Notes: generated by a model not told the origin, from the sequence alone. A DNA stretch of 64,000 bases from Ampelocalamus luodianensis (GCA_036346255.1 CM070620.1:11148671-11212670), one strand, 5' to 3'. Shown: positions 46,407-59,203, counted from the first letter of the stretch. Made by a program: numbers and translations.

Positions 46407-49400
46407 TTATGTACCCTCTATGTATAATGCACTAGTCTAGAATCACGCTAGTGCACACAATATCAACATAGGTGAATATCGATCCACACAAGACGAATAA
46501 TAGCATAAATGATTAATTTGAGTAGCAAATAATGGTTTTGGCCTTATGATCGAGTTTACACTTATTAAGCCACACAGGGATGACGAAAATAACTAAGCAG
46601 CAGCGGAACAAAATAAACTTCAACGGAAACCCATCGATTCACCATAGGCAACCGTCTGGGATCAAGACCTAACGATCAGCATCGTCGTAGAACTCCTTCT
46701 CGAATGCGGGCGAACACTCCTCCACTTCAGCTGAATGATTATAGCAAGATTGAGTACATGACCGTACTCAACAAGTTGCACCACAGAATGCAAATATACA
46801 TGATGGCTTATTACAAATAAAATGGCTTATGTGGTTGTTTTGCAATAAAGCAACATTTGTAATTAAATACAGTAATAGATTGAAATCATAATTCAAAACA
46901 AATAAACAATAGTATTTTCACAAAAGATACAAAGCCTAAACAAATTCTTTCACACAGTCGTATGAGTTAATTCACACAGCTGTCCCTTCCCAACTGTTTT
47001 TTTTTATGAAAAATACCCCGCGTGTGAAATCCCCGAGCATGTCCATGATTGTGGACGTGACTATTCGAATAGATTGATTAACACTCTGCAGAGGTTATAC
47101 ACTTTACCCACACGATACAATCAGTGTAGCTGGCACTAATCATAACAAAACTTTTCAGAAGTTTCATCTCAACAATTGACACTTCCGATGTGCTTTACCG
47201 CCGTACTAACCCAAACACAGTGCTTTGGCACGACACACACCGTTGGACCAGAAAGCGACAAACCGTCCCTCGATGTGACTTTCAGAATAGTCAACACCTC
47301 CACCCATCACTAACCTACTACCTGAGTAGTCAATGCCAAGAATTCATAACTTACTAAGTTATGCTCGTCCCATCAGGCATGTGGTCGTACAGTAAGGCTT
47401 AGTTCAATGGCGCACAAAGTTAAGTCCTTAATTGATCAAAGTAAGACTTCTAATTTCTAACTATGCCACGAAGATTATTATTCCCAACCACAAAGTTCCA
47501 CCATATCACACAGTTTTCACCACTTGCCTCAGTCTAAATCTTTTTCCACCCTGTTAAGTGCAACACATGCCATCAACGAATAATAGCACACAGCACACAG
47601 TTTTATCACAAAGTTCCATAATCACTTAGTCAAATTCATATTTACAATTCAATTGAATGAATGGCCCGTTGCATGGCTAAGCAAACTACTCGTATCTAAC
47701 CAACCCATGTTGGTGCTACAATATTACCAACTAATTAATAACCAATCTAGGGTGACAAAAGATCATGATGTTACAATATACAAGGTGGATATAAACTATT
47801 AGGATAAATAACTAATCCCAAAGCATTTAAGTAAATACTTTAAATAGAATGTAGTAATTTGAATAAAAGTAATTTTGAAAACTGGGTTCAATATGATCAA
47901 AGGTACAACTTATCTTGGAATAGATCTTGGTATTGGTCTTGGTCTCGGTGAACTCCTCCTTCCTCGAAATATCCCGAAGTATCAACATCTACTCGCAAAC
48001 GAAGCAAATAAATCAAACAAATACAAAATAGAGAGAAAACAAACTACAAAAATTAAATAAAAATCTCAAGAAAATAGAGATCAAATTTGGATGAATTTGG
48101 AAATTTGAATGTGCAAAATCGGAGTTTGGATGTGGAAGACCAGGCTTCTAGAAGATCTAAACCTAAAGAAATAGCAAAATTGGAATTTCTGGATTTTCCC
48201 AAATTATTTTTCTACTAAAAAATCCGGAATATGATGCAAGTTGACGCCAGCCCTCAAATTCGGAATTAAAAGAAAACTAGAGAAAATAGGACAAAGGCTG
48301 ACATGTGGGACCCACATGACAATGACTCGGCTCACGGTAGAATAGGTCTACGGGGTTTTTGGATCTGGGGTAGGATTTGGGCTACCACGTGTATGCGCAC
48401 GTGGTGCTGACCCGGTGGCACGAGGATGACACGCAGGCGCTGACATAGCTGGCTACGTGGACGACGACGAGGCAGTGGCGCTCGGGTCCCGATGGCATTC
48501 GGCGAACGGCGGCGCTTCGCCGGCGGTGAGTGGTAACAACGTGTCAAGGATGCTAATGTGAACTTATTGGTGCGCTTACTGGTGATCGAGGATGACTGAG
48601 GCGATCGACGACGAGGTTTGAGCGGCGGAGCACTTCGGCTATTGTCGGAAATTCGCTCCGGCGAAGTGGAGGGGTGCTGGAGGTAGCCCATGCGACGGTG
48701 ATGACAATGGCACAGACCACAATGACGGGGTGATGACGACGGCGGCACAAATCGCAAAACAAAAAGCTTCGGCCAAAACCCTAGAAGCTCGATTCCGGCG
48801 GTACTAGGGCTTGAGGGGCGACATGGTTTGGGGGTTTAACTTGTGGAGAACAAGGCGAATCCAAGGGTCCCTTTTATAGCGTGAGAGCATACCGGATTGG
48901 CGAGATCCCAAATCGATTCCGAGATGATCACGATACGATTTTGGAGATTGAAGGTGATACGGGATAAGATTTTGTTGGTTTTGGATGCGGAGAGATAAAG
49001 GAAATCAAATGACGCGGTTTGCATGAGATTTTATTGTTGAGATTCTCGTTGTCGGACGGAACTCGCACACGGTAGCAATGCGCGAACAAAAACAGTTCAA
49101 CGCGAGGAGGATGAAGACGAGGTCGATGACAACCTGACAGGCGGGCCCCACCGGTCAGCAAGACGGAGAGAGAGAAGGGGTGGACTGGTCTGTGTGCGGG
49201 ATTGGGCCAAGAAGCAAAGAAGATGGGCCAAGCAAAAGGAAATTTGGCTCATCAGGGTTTCCTGAGTTTTAAATAGATTTTCTCTTTTAGAAAATATTGA
49301 AAATTCAAATGGCAATTAGAAAATAGCAAATGAACTCGAAAAAATTCTAGAAAAATCTAAAAATAATATCCAAGCACATAGAACCCAAATAAAATAGTTT

Positions 49401-49568
49401 TGACAATAATTTATGTTGAGATTATTCATATTAAATTGCTTTGATATTGAAAGTCCATATTAAGCTTTATTAAAATTCAAATAAATCCTCTTGGGTGAAT
49501 TTTCCAAATACTAAACTATTCAAAAAGATTTTTAAGACTCAGAAAATTGGGATGTCGAGCTCTGACAT
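46387..49568 (-). mobile_element. Solo gypsy-type LTR, minus orientation
   Basis: Read on the minus strand it begins TGTCAGAGCTCGACATCCC (49568) and ends GGGTCCCGACA (46387), proper TG...CA termini. The words gattgagtacatgaccgtac and tactcaac are typical of gypsy LTRs. No internal domain or partner LTR is present and no 5-bp target copy matches. It abuts the hAT transposase in mid-element. Open frames at 48332-48762 (-) lie in the LTR leader and show no domain. Confidence 0.6.
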
Positions 49569-49770
49569 TTGGCATTCCCTTTCCGCTTCAGTCGTTCCTC
49601 GTCCAACTTATTGCGTCCGCCACTAGATGGGTGGACCCGTCTTGGCAACTCACAACGAGGCATTACGCAAGCTGAGCGAACGACTGATGCCTTGTGGGCA
49701 GCTCAGTTGATTTTCCACGCTTGTAGTGAGGTCCAACACTAATTCTCTTCAATTATTGTCAAGTATATTA

Positions 49771-49996
49771 CTCCCTCCATTCAGAAATATACGACGTTTT
49801 AGAAAACATGCAGTCAAACTTCCTTAACGAACCACTAATATATAAAACAACTATTTGTATTGGTCATTTGAAAATGGTATCATTAGATTAGTCATGGAAT
49901 ATTTTCATAATATAATAATTTTATATTATTTTATGAACATATTCATATAAAAAGTAATGATCAAAGTTGCATGTTGAAGAACGTGTCAATGTCCAG
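49771..49996. mobile_element. Stowaway-like MITE, left part (continues at 53820)
   Basis: ttaCTCCCTCCATTCAGAA is a Stowaway/Tc1-mariner terminus beside TA. The matching right end, cgtatattcttgaacagagg at about 53825-53844, lies beyond the copia element, which therefore inserted inside this MITE. Confidence 0.6.
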
Positions 49997-50215
49997 TGTA
50001 AGGATTTCGAAAGAAGCCTCAATGGGCTCTATGCATTGATTCTCATACATATAGATTACAAACCTACCGGTTTACAAGAGATATATTATATCTATACAAA
50101 AAGATTACAAGAGATATATCTATACAAAAGATTAAAAGAAATATTGTCAGTTTGTGAATAATAACAATATCCATAAATATAGACATAGATCTCAAGAGAT
50201 TGGTAATTGCTAACA
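49997..50215 (-). repeat. Copia 3' LTR
   Basis: 219 bp, TG...CA on the plus strand as well. It differs from its partner in several bases and in the number of ttacaagagatat words, so the insertion is not very recent. Confidence 0.85.
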
Positions 50216-53200
50216 CGCCTCTGCAGTCACAGCGTCAGCCAGCCGGACGAACAGTGAGACTGATATGAAAATTGACGAACAAAGCCCACGACGGTCCTTT
50301 AGTGAAGAAATAATGTTGGAATTAGGAGGTGGAAGCACCAGATCCCATGTATGGTTGGAGAGAATAGTCTGAAATTCATCCACCATGGCAGAATGCCAAT
50401 TTGGGTCTTTGAGAGCACCACAGAAGGATTTCGGGAGGCTAGAAATAGCAGAAGAGGTGGATGCATGGAGATTAAGCTTCTCACATGGTGGGACGTGAAT
50501 GCCAGAACATAGACGTGTACCGTAGGAGTGAGGAGCCAACTGGGTTCGGTGGAACCTTAGAAGCTACCGCGGTAGGAAGGGGTGTTGTCGCAAAGGAGAG
50601 AGGAGCTGCCACGGCAGGGGCAAAGACTGCAGCGGGGAGCGGTGCGGCAGGGGCTGTCATGGCAGTTGGAAGATCAGCTACGATAGGGGCTGCCACGACA
50701 GGGGGAATAATAGCTGCATCGGGGGCTGCCGCGGTAGGGAGAAAAGGTGCGGCAGGGGCTGAAGTAGCTGCCGCGGGATGAATTGCGGCGATTGAGAAAG
50801 GAAAGGCATCATCCGGGGGAAATTGAGTAGTGTAAGATGGCGTAGGAGTAAGGACATGAAGGAAATCATAATCAGAAGACAAGCTCAGGGAAGAAAGAGC
50901 GAAAGGAAAGACAGATTCATCAAATACCACATGACGAGAAGTGATGATCCGACAGGTATGGAGGTCCATACAATAGTAGCCCTTATGATTTGGAGGGTAT
51001 CCAAGAAAAACATAGGGGACCGAGCGGGAGCTAATTTGTGTGGCATAGTGGCAGCGGTGTTCGGGTAGCAAAGACAACCGAAAACACGAAGGTGGGAGTA
51101 GGATGGTGGAATCTGAAACAAAGCCTGAAACGGAGTGGAAAACTTGAGAGTTTTTGTGGGTAGGTGGTTTAGGAGGTAGGTAGCCACATCGAGGGATTCA
51201 ACCCAGAAGGGTGGTGGCAGGCAAGCTTGAAAAAGGAGCGACTGTTTTGTTGGGAAGTACGAGGACATGAAAAACGAAGTGTGATGCTATGGGAGGCAAT
51301 GAACTGGCGAAGTGCATTGTTGTCAAACTCGCCACTACTATCGCATTGGATGGTGCGGAGAATGGCGGAGAATTGAGTAGCAATGTAAGAGGGAAAGTTT
51401 GATAGAATCAAAAAAGTGTTGGATTTGAGACGAAGTGGAAAAGTCCACAAATAATGTGTGAAATCATTCAATATCATAAGAAAATATTTGTAACCAGAAA
51501 CACTCGACACTTGAGATGTCCAAAGATCACAATGACTTAATTCAAAAGGCCGAGTCACACGACTCGAAGAGTTGGAAAAAGGAAATCTAATATGACGACC
51601 TAATTGACAAGCGTGGCACAATGTGTTGTCATTTATTTTCGGAGGACATGAAATAATGGGGGTGTCGGCGAGATGGTGAAGGGCCGACCGGGATGGCCGA
51701 GACGACGGTGCCATAGGATGGTGCTATCGGTGGAGGTGACAAAGGCGTGAGGCGTAGTAGGGCGAAGAGGGTAGAGCTCGCCCAAACTATTACACCTGAG
51801 AATTTCGCACTTGTTCTGAAGATCCTTCACAGAGAAACCACGATGGTCAAATTCGATAGCACAATGATTATTTGTTGTAAATTTACGAACTGACACAAGG
51901 TTTTTATTAAACGAGGTGTAACAAGGATGTTTTGGAGGTGGAGTGGATGAGTGGGTGTTGGAAAAATGCAATGACCAGAGCAGGTAACAGGAAGATAACT
52001 ACTATCGCCGGCCACAATATGGGAGGAAGGAGGAGGAAAAAGAGATATATGGGTGAGGTTACCAGATCCGAAAGACATGTGAGTGGTAGCACCGGTGTCC
52101 ATGTACCAATTGCCAGACGATGGCTGCAACGTCATGGTGTTGAAAGCGTTGATGATGTCGGAGGAGTCCCATGATGGTGCAGGAGCAACTGGCGCCGGGT
52201 GGGAAGCTGGCTGGTAATCGTGCGGCCGAACAAGGAGTTAACTAGATGGCGCTGTCATGTAGCCGGGCGGTGCTGTGGGGGTGGGATACGGCAAGGTGTG
52301 GAGTCCTTCGGCATACTACCCTGCGGCAAGTGGTACGGCGGGCCACCGGGGCGAGGACCAAGGATGTCAATCGTGGGCCAGAGCTGAATAGCCCTGGTCC
52401 ATGGGTTGTAGAAGGTCGGCATCTGAGGTCTGCCCTTGTTACCCTTCCCCTTGCCTTTGCCGCGCTTGCCACTGCCACCTTGGTTAGAGTAACCGCCGGC
52501 GGGGCGGCCGCCAAGGAAGCTGTTGTTGGGAGGGCACCAGGAGGTGGTGCCGTGGGAGGCAGTGCCCCCGGAGTTGGCACCGGTGGATGGGGTGTTGCGG
52601 CTTGTCGATGAGTCAGCGAGGAGGGCCGTAACCTGGGCGAGTTGGTCACCATACACATCCTTCAATTCCTTGAGAAGGAGGAGAGATCGAGCTTGGATGA
52701 AGGCCGGGAAGGGCTGCATCATCGAAAGAAGTGTAGAGAGATTTCAGTATTTCGGATTCATGCCCTTGATAATGGTGAGCACTAAGCTTTGATCATTTAC
52801 GATCTGGCCAACGTCACGGCGATCATCAAAGAGAGTCTTCAGCTTGAGACAATAGTCGGTGGCCGACATATCGCCTTGCACCAAATTGCTGAATTCGGCT
52901 TGGATGTAGATGGCGCAGGTGGTCTTGTTATCTTCAAAGAGATTCTCAATCGTGGTCCAAACAGCGGCAGTTGTGGTAGATGGAGCCATGACAATGTCGA
53001 GAATTTCAGGGGAGATGGATCCATATATCCAAGACAACACAGTGGAGTTGTGGCACTTCCAGTCGGCATCAGTGTTGGTGGAAGTGTCAGTTCCTTGGAG
53101 ATGTTCCTCGAGAACAAATTTGGTAACCGCAACCTCAAAGTGAGAGCATCATTTCGCATAGTTGGAGGCGAAGAGCTCAAGGGTAACTGGGATGAGGGAC

Positions 53201-53310
53201 TTGATGTTGCCGACGCTGATGACTTGTGCCCAAAGGTGCGCATGGGGAGTCGGCGCGGTGATGGTGGCAACGGGATTGTCTTCGCTCATGGTGGACATGC
53301 GATCGCGAGT
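50216..53310 (-). pseudogene. Copia gag-protease-integrase, truncated pol
   Basis: Minus strand. Gag at about 53300-52250 contains LSWIYGSISPEILDIVM and LVQGDMSATDYCLKLK, then a basic GKRGKGKGKGNKG stretch with no intact CCHC knuckle seen. Protease WYMDTGATTHM at about 52100. GAG-pre-integrase LWHRRLGHPG at about 51730. Integrase core with SHCDLW and QCDSSGEFDN at about 51330-51570, then the C-terminal GYPPNHKGYYCMD at about 50990. A Pro/Ala-rich linker follows, then ALKDPNWHSAM and SNHTWDLV, the lead into reverse transcriptase, where the coding ends near 50290. Several frame breaks are present. Confidence 0.8.
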
Positions 53311-53601
53311 GGATGCGCACGGGAGAGGATTTCAGCGAGGGTGGCACGTGCATCCGAGAGTGGCGCACACGGGAGCATCGAAAGGGTTGGTGCGTGTTGC
53401 TGAGGAGCAACGCACACGGGAGCAGAAGGGGTGGACGCGCGATCGAGAGTAGATGTGCGTGGGGGCAGAAGGGTGGACGGCGTGCAGTAGGGAGTGACAC
53501 ACACACAATGGCGGCGGAAGGATTGGCGCGTGTGGCCGAGAGCGGCGCACATGGGAGAAGGGTGCACTACGAGTCAGGGGATCTCGACGGCGTCTGTAGC
53601 A

Positions 53602-53814
53602 TGTAAGGATTTCGAAAGAAGCCTCAAAGGGTTCTATGCATTGATTCTCTTATATATAGATTACAAACCTGCCAGTTTACAAGAGATATATTCTATCTAT
53701 ACAAAAATATTACAAGAGATATATTCTATCTATACAAAAGATTACAAGAGATATTGAAGGTTTGTGAATAGTAACAATATCCATAATATAGACAGAGATC
53801 GGTAATTGCTAACA
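53602..53814 (-). repeat. Copia 5' LTR
   Basis: 213 bp; partner of 49997-50215. No canonical tRNA-Met primer site follows it on the minus strand (tgctacagacg instead). Confidence 0.85.
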
Positions 53815-53846
53815 TCGAGAACACCGTATATTCTTGAACAGAGGGG

Positions 53847-56784
53847 TTAATCAATTGGAGGATTTAATAGTTCACTTTCTAATGGCATGGTGGAAAAACC
53901 GATTACAGATGCATGATAGCAAGAGCTGTGACAATCCGGCTTCATGAGTGAGTGTGACGCGGCATCCTTTCCACGCTTCTACTACTAATTGCATTTTCAA
54001 GAATTGGGACCAAGCTGGTTAGAACTATCGAGGATGTGACTAATGATGAGGTGTTATTACTTATTCTTGCGTTCTCTGAAATTTGATGCACGTGGATGGA
54101 GTCCAGTTGAACAATGCAGTTCAATATGTGGCACTAGTCCCTTGATCCTTGATTAGCACTTGGATGTAGACACAATTCATGATTTTATCACTAATCTACC
54201 GTTGCATGCAACGGGGAAGCAGTGCTCCCCTGTGAAACTGAAGGCCATGCTTGATCTGTTGCCCAAATGTTCTCTGCCTCAATCTCTTTGCTTAATCTGA
54301 TGCAAATCAATCTTAAAATCATAATAGAATCTACCACTTTTCCTCATAAGTATTTTATTCATCTCTAAAGTAGTATTTTCGTAGTATCATCATATGTCAT
54401 TCAATAGAATAACGATTTTTTTAATCCATTTATTTTGGAGCTCCTACCTGGTGACCACTACGTGCATGAAAATGAAAGTTCAAGTTCATCGTCAAGTTGG
54501 TCTTGTGCAACTCAAAATTTCCAGCACTGTGCATTCCAATGATGTCAGTACAACCATTGCAGTGTTGGTCTGTGGAGATTTCATTCAACCCCTGGAAGGT
54601 TTTTTTAAATATCACTAGCACCTCTTTTGTTTGGGTTCTAGCTGTTGTCTTTAATTGTGATGTTTTAAAACGCTAAAAGCTCACTTTTTTCATGTAGCGT
54701 TCCACCAGCGGGTGAGGACAAGGAGTTTATGGGAAGGCGTTTAAATGTTGTATATTCAGAAGACACATAGAGAAGAAGAATATTTGAAGGAATAATGATA
54801 GAAGAAATAAAAAATTTAACATTTTGACTAGATCTTGTACTTTTCTTCTCATGACTGTATATGAGAAAAATATTAGTAGTTATGGATGATTGACAATCTG
54901 GTTGCGTCTTTTATTTAAGCACTGGAGTTTGATTTTGCACCTTTCTTCTAATGACTGTGTATCAAATATCAAGTAGCAACCGCTATTCTTTGACCTTACA
55001 TCCATAAATTTTGTATCAACGACTTTTTCCTGGTGAGATGCAGTAGGCTGGTTAATTTTCATACCTTTTGATTCCTCTGCTGCATGCTGCAAGGTTTCAA
55101 AAGAAACAAAAAGAGATGCTATGAACTCCAAGTCGTACATTTCATGGTTACAAACGCTGAATAAAAGAATGTGTGAATGTTATTCTACATGAAGAATTGT
55201 ACTCAACTGTAAATGCTGCTGCTGATCGTACTTGCTACAGTATCTGGCGATGTTCCTAGTAGCAAAATGCAATTGATGCTTCTGATTACTAGCTAGCATC
55301 TGCTGCTACTTGAGGCTGCTGATTGCTACTGGAGTGCTACAACGGTAGTTCCGAATTCTGATCAATTAACAAGAGAGAGCAAAAAAAAAACACTCAAGCT
55401 TAAAATTGCAATGGTAACTAGCCTGACCTGAACATGGAAAAGAAGATCAGGCAAGTTTGCACCACAGTGGAAATCACTGTACATGATATTTTGGTCTAAG
55501 CTGGAATACATCGGCAGATAATAAGTAAAAAGTGCATGGTATCTTTGTAATCATCAAGACAAACAAAAGTGCATGACATGATATTTGGTTGATTGCAGAG
55601 TGTTGGCTTAGCGATTTGGTGTTCGACGATGAAAGATTGATATTTACGATTGCTTGCCACCGGCCTCCACCTCACATTCATACATCATTGGCGCGTTCCC
55701 TGCCAGTAAAAACAAGTTAGTATATTCAAAGAGGAAATAAATGTTGTCATGTACAATGAACAGCTTGGTAATCAAGAATTCCACAAAGACAATTGATCTA
55801 GATAAAAATATTTACATGAATTGATACAAAAGTATTATTAGGGCGCAAACCTTCGACCAGAATGTCCATGTATATGTCTGTCGGTCATGTTCATGTATAC
55901 GTCCTTCTGGTATCCTTCTCTATAGAAAAGGTATTGCCTATGGATTATCATTTTTGTTGAAGGATCACATTCAACATAGTCTTTTGTTACACTATTGTAA
56001 AACTGAGCCTTCTTCCTCACTCTTAAATCTCTTATTAACTATCATTGCATGCTCTTCTAGATCATCAAGAGTGATGCTCTTATCATCCATTATATACGCA
56101 AGTAAAAATGCATTGAGTTAGTAGTAGAGATTACTTACCACTATTCATTTTATTTTCCGTTAATTCTTCACAATTTGACACAACACATTAACAACATCCA
56201 TGCTAATAAGCAAAAATGAACTAGCCAAATTATATCACCATCTACTTCACTTCTCTGAAAAAAACAGGTTTATATCTACATCACGATTTTCGAACAACTT
56301 AATTCATACAGTGTAGAAAGTACCAATGGAAAAGAGTAATCGACAAATAATACTCTTCTCAAGTCCATCTGACAAATAAAACCACAATCCATATATCTAC
56401 AGGCCTGCTTTCCCTATCCTGTGTAATGCTTGTTACTTTGTTTTTTACCATCATAATGCATATCGCTTCTTAGTTCTTAAGTACTGTCAACACTGCATTA
56501 GTGAATTCTGATTGCGGTGCATGTCGATCACATCTTACACATGGATGTGAAATGGCATTCTACAACAGTGAACTACTACGTCAGTTAATTATCAAGTAGC
56601 ACAAGACGTGATCTATAGCCTACCAAAGTACCAAGGCAATGTAATTATCAAGAATGAAACATGTTGATCAATTTCCAATCCTGGTAGCCACGCACTGACG
56701 AGTCCTACTCCTTCCTGAGCGTGAGAGGCAGCCAGGCCCAAGCTGAAAGGCCAAAAGGTAAGCTATGCCTGTATCCGACATTGA
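53847..56784. other. Intergenic DNA, no gene recognised
   Basis: Short minus-strand frames at 54880-55140, 55496-55681 and 55838-56020 read like protein (for example KAQFYNSVTKDYVECDPS), but I cannot place them in a family or join them. A 16-bp palindrome ccgttgcatgcaacgg is at 54199-54214. Confidence 0.35.
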
Positions 56785-56903
56785 GGCTCTGTTTGGATAG
56801 CCTAAAATCTCGATCAATCCCTGTGGATAAACTGAAAATTTGAACTAAATTTCCTACCCATCCATAGGGATGAACCGAGATTTTGGCCCACCTAAACAAG
56901 GCC
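56785..56903. mobile_element. 119-bp Tourist-like MITE, TSD TGA
   Basis: ggctctgtttggatagcc at the left and, from the right, ggccttgtttaggtgggcc; flanked by TGA at 56782-56784 and 56904-56906. Same length and interior as 32066-32184. Confidence 0.7.
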
Positions 56904-57913
56904 TGAAGATTCGATAAGGATTTAGGAATCCAGTAGCGTCGATTGCAACAATGCAGGGGATGGGATGGAGCGGTCGCGATCTATTGGTTGTGATTGCTTG
57001 CTGCCGGCCTCCACCGCTGCCCGCCACAAGCCCTACGGCGGCGCCCTCAGAGCGATGCGAGCGAAGGGATGTGCGATCGATGGGATGCGAGCGAAAGGAT
57101 GCGTTTGAGCGAATGAAGCGATGTGCTGACGCGGTCGAGAGAGGTGAGGCACACGGAGGAGTTGTGCAATACGGACCCTACCCCTACTTAATCAATGGAT
57201 ATATTTGACTGGTACCTCCTTTTTAGTGGACAGGTACTCATTTTGGATGGAGAGGTACTGAGACCTCCTGGTACCTCCCAAGGATGGTTAAAAAAAATTT
57301 CTCCAAACAAACACGGCTTTGTCCAGGTACCACATGGATCGACCATGTCAAAAGCTCAAAAACTTGCTCTTTGTTTAAGAATCTTCACAAGTAACCTCTC
57401 CAAATATGCTTTTTTTAAAGAACTCTGCTACGCAAATGATTGTTAGCAAGTTTGACCAACATTAGGTAGATGGTGACACGTGTTGTCGGTCTCCTATAGG
57501 ATATAGCTTAGCTCTTACCGGTTCTTAATCCTGAACCAGGCATTTCACAGATCCATCCCTTTCTCACTACAAAAGGAAAGTGAGACGTTTTCTTCACACA
57601 TGCTCCGAGCTAATAAAAATATATAAATAAACCCATGGTCGATCGTTCATCGATCAAGCGCCGTTCATCCACCCTCGAGATCCGCGAGAAATGCTGTACG
57701 TCGTGGGCCAGGGACACACACGGGCACGATTCAAGCATGCGTAGGACACGCTTGCTTGTTGGATAATTAAACAAGCTTAGTTGCCGGGTTAATGGAGGGT
57801 AGCTACGCTAGGACCAGGATCGGGTCTTCGTTGTTGACTCGGCACGATACACGCGCCAATCCCAACTGCTGCATCTATCATATCATATGCGCGTTCACAC
57901 ACGTACGCTCATG
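56904..57913. other. Upstream region of the peroxidase gene
   Basis: At 57208-57290 the word ggtacctcc or its variants recurs, probably an edge of another small repeat. The rest has no recognisable feature. Confidence 0.35.
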
Positions 57914-57921
57914 TATATATA
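57914..57921 (+). promoter_or_regulatory. TATA box of the peroxidase gene
   Basis: tatatata in catgtatatatacc, 187 bases before the ATG, followed by a CCACCG-rich start region. It implies a 5' UTR of about 160 bases. Confidence 0.55.
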
Positions 57922-58107
57922 CCACCGTCCACCGCACTGGCCATTCTCATCTCCTCGTCAATCAATTCGATCACCATCGAGCTCTACCTGGCTAGCTAGC
58001 TAATTAACTTTGCATAGTTAAGAGGGGGAGTGTAGCAAGCTAGCATCGATCGAGAGAGCTAGCGCTTGATCGAACGATCCATTGATCATATCGCTTGGTG
58101 GCCAGCC

Positions 58108-59203
58108 ATGAGGTCGTGGTTGGTGTTTGCATGGGCGGCGCTGGTGGCCTCCTCGGTGGCACGCGCGTCGCCGCCGTCGTCCCTGGAGGTCGGGTTCTAC
58201 AAGCACTCGTGCCCGCAGGCCGAGGACATCGTGCGCAACGCCGTCCGCCGCGCCATCGCCAGGGATCCCGGCCTCGCCGCCGGCCTCATCCGGATGCACT
58301 TCCACGACTGCTTCGTAAGGGTAAGCTAGCACACACGAACGCTTCGCGTGCCAATCTGGTAAAAATATGTTGTTGATTACAGCAATGGCTCATGAAGAAG
58401 CTTGTGATATGTGCATGTAGGGTTGTGATGGCTCGATCCTGATCAACTCGACGCCGGGGCATGACGCGGAGAAGGACTCGCCGGCGAACAACCCGAGCTT
58501 GCGGGGGTTCGAGGTCATCGACGAGGCCAAGGCCATCCTCGAGGCGCACTGCCGGCGCACAGTGTCCTGCGCCGACGTCCTGGCCTTCGCGGCGCGCGAC
58601 GGCGCGTACCTCGCCGGCGGCATCGACTACCGCGTGCCCTCCGGCCGCCGCGACGGCCGCGTGTCCATCATGGACGAGGTGCTCGACGACAACGTGCCGT
58701 TCCCGAACTTCCACGTGGGGCAGCTCGTAGAGAGCTTCGAGCGCAAGGGGCTATCTCTCGACGACATGGTGACTCTCTCCGGCGCGCACACCATCGGCCG
58801 GTCGCACTGCTCGTCGTTCACGCAGCAGTTGTACAACTTCAGCGGCGAGTGGGGCCGCCAGGACCCGTCGATCGACGCGGCGTACGCGGCGCAGCTCAAG
58901 CAGCGGTGCCCGCCGTGGACGGACGACATGAAAGACCGCACGACGGTGCCTCTCGACCCAGTGACGCCGGCGAGCCTCGACAACCAGTACTTCAAGAACG
59001 TGCTGGAGCACAAGGTGGTGCTCACCTCCGACCAGACGCTGCTCGACAGCCCCTGGACAGCGGGGATCGTCAATTTCCACGCCGCCGTTGGGGGAGCGTG
59101 GGTGGCCAAGTTCGCGGCGTCAATGGTCAAGATGGGCGGCATCGAGGTGCTCACCGGCGACGAGGGAGAGATCAGGGAGAAGTGCTTTGTGGTGAACCCC
59201 TAG
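58108..59203 (+). CDS. Secretory class III peroxidase
   Basis: Exons 58108-58320 and 58421-59203 join in phase 0 at CFVR|GCDGS, giving 331 residues. The ATG at 58108 begins a signal peptide (MRSWLVFAWAALVASSVARA); an open stretch upstream lacks one. The distal haem pocket Arg62, Phe65, His66 is in IRMHFHDCF, and the proximal His194 in SGAHTIGRSHC. All eight conserved cysteines are present (35, 68, 73, 115, 121, 201, 234, 326), forming four disulfides. Such enzymes use H2O2 to oxidise phenolics in the apoplast or vacuole (lignin coupling, wall stiffening, defence). One intron only, whereas three are common, so introns have been lost. The specific substrate is unknown. Confidence 0.97.

Larger units (their letters stand above)
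42630..47095. repeat. Tandem segmental duplication, copy 2 (more complete)
   Basis: Same order as copy 1, with small indels such as an 11-base addition near 42710. It keeps the 5' part of the hAT transposase (45736-46406) and the left end of the gypsy LTR. The LTR runs on beyond the duplicated part to 49568. Confidence 0.85.
49997..53814 (-). mobile_element. Ty1/copia retrotransposon lacking reverse transcriptase
   Basis: Short LTRs at 49997-50215 (219 bp) and 53602-53814 (213 bp) share tgtaaggatttcgaaagaag and end taattgctaaca. Flanks are TCCAG and TCGAG, a 5-bp duplication with one mismatch. The internal part codes on the minus strand for gag, protease and integrase, but only the first codons of the reverse-transcriptase region remain before the LTR. 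It could move only with proteins from a relative. Confidence 0.85.

Noticed and set aside
48332..48762. 141-codon minus-strand frame
   Set aside because: It is in the leader part of a gypsy LTR, with basic Ser/Pro composition and no domain.
52789..53403. 204-codon plus-strand frame
   Set aside because: Antisense to copia gag, whose own motifs are clear on the minus strand.
54199..54214. Palindrome ccgttgcatgcaacgg as a Helitron 3' hairpin
   Set aside because: No CTRR end follows within the usual distance on either strand and no matching TC start was found.
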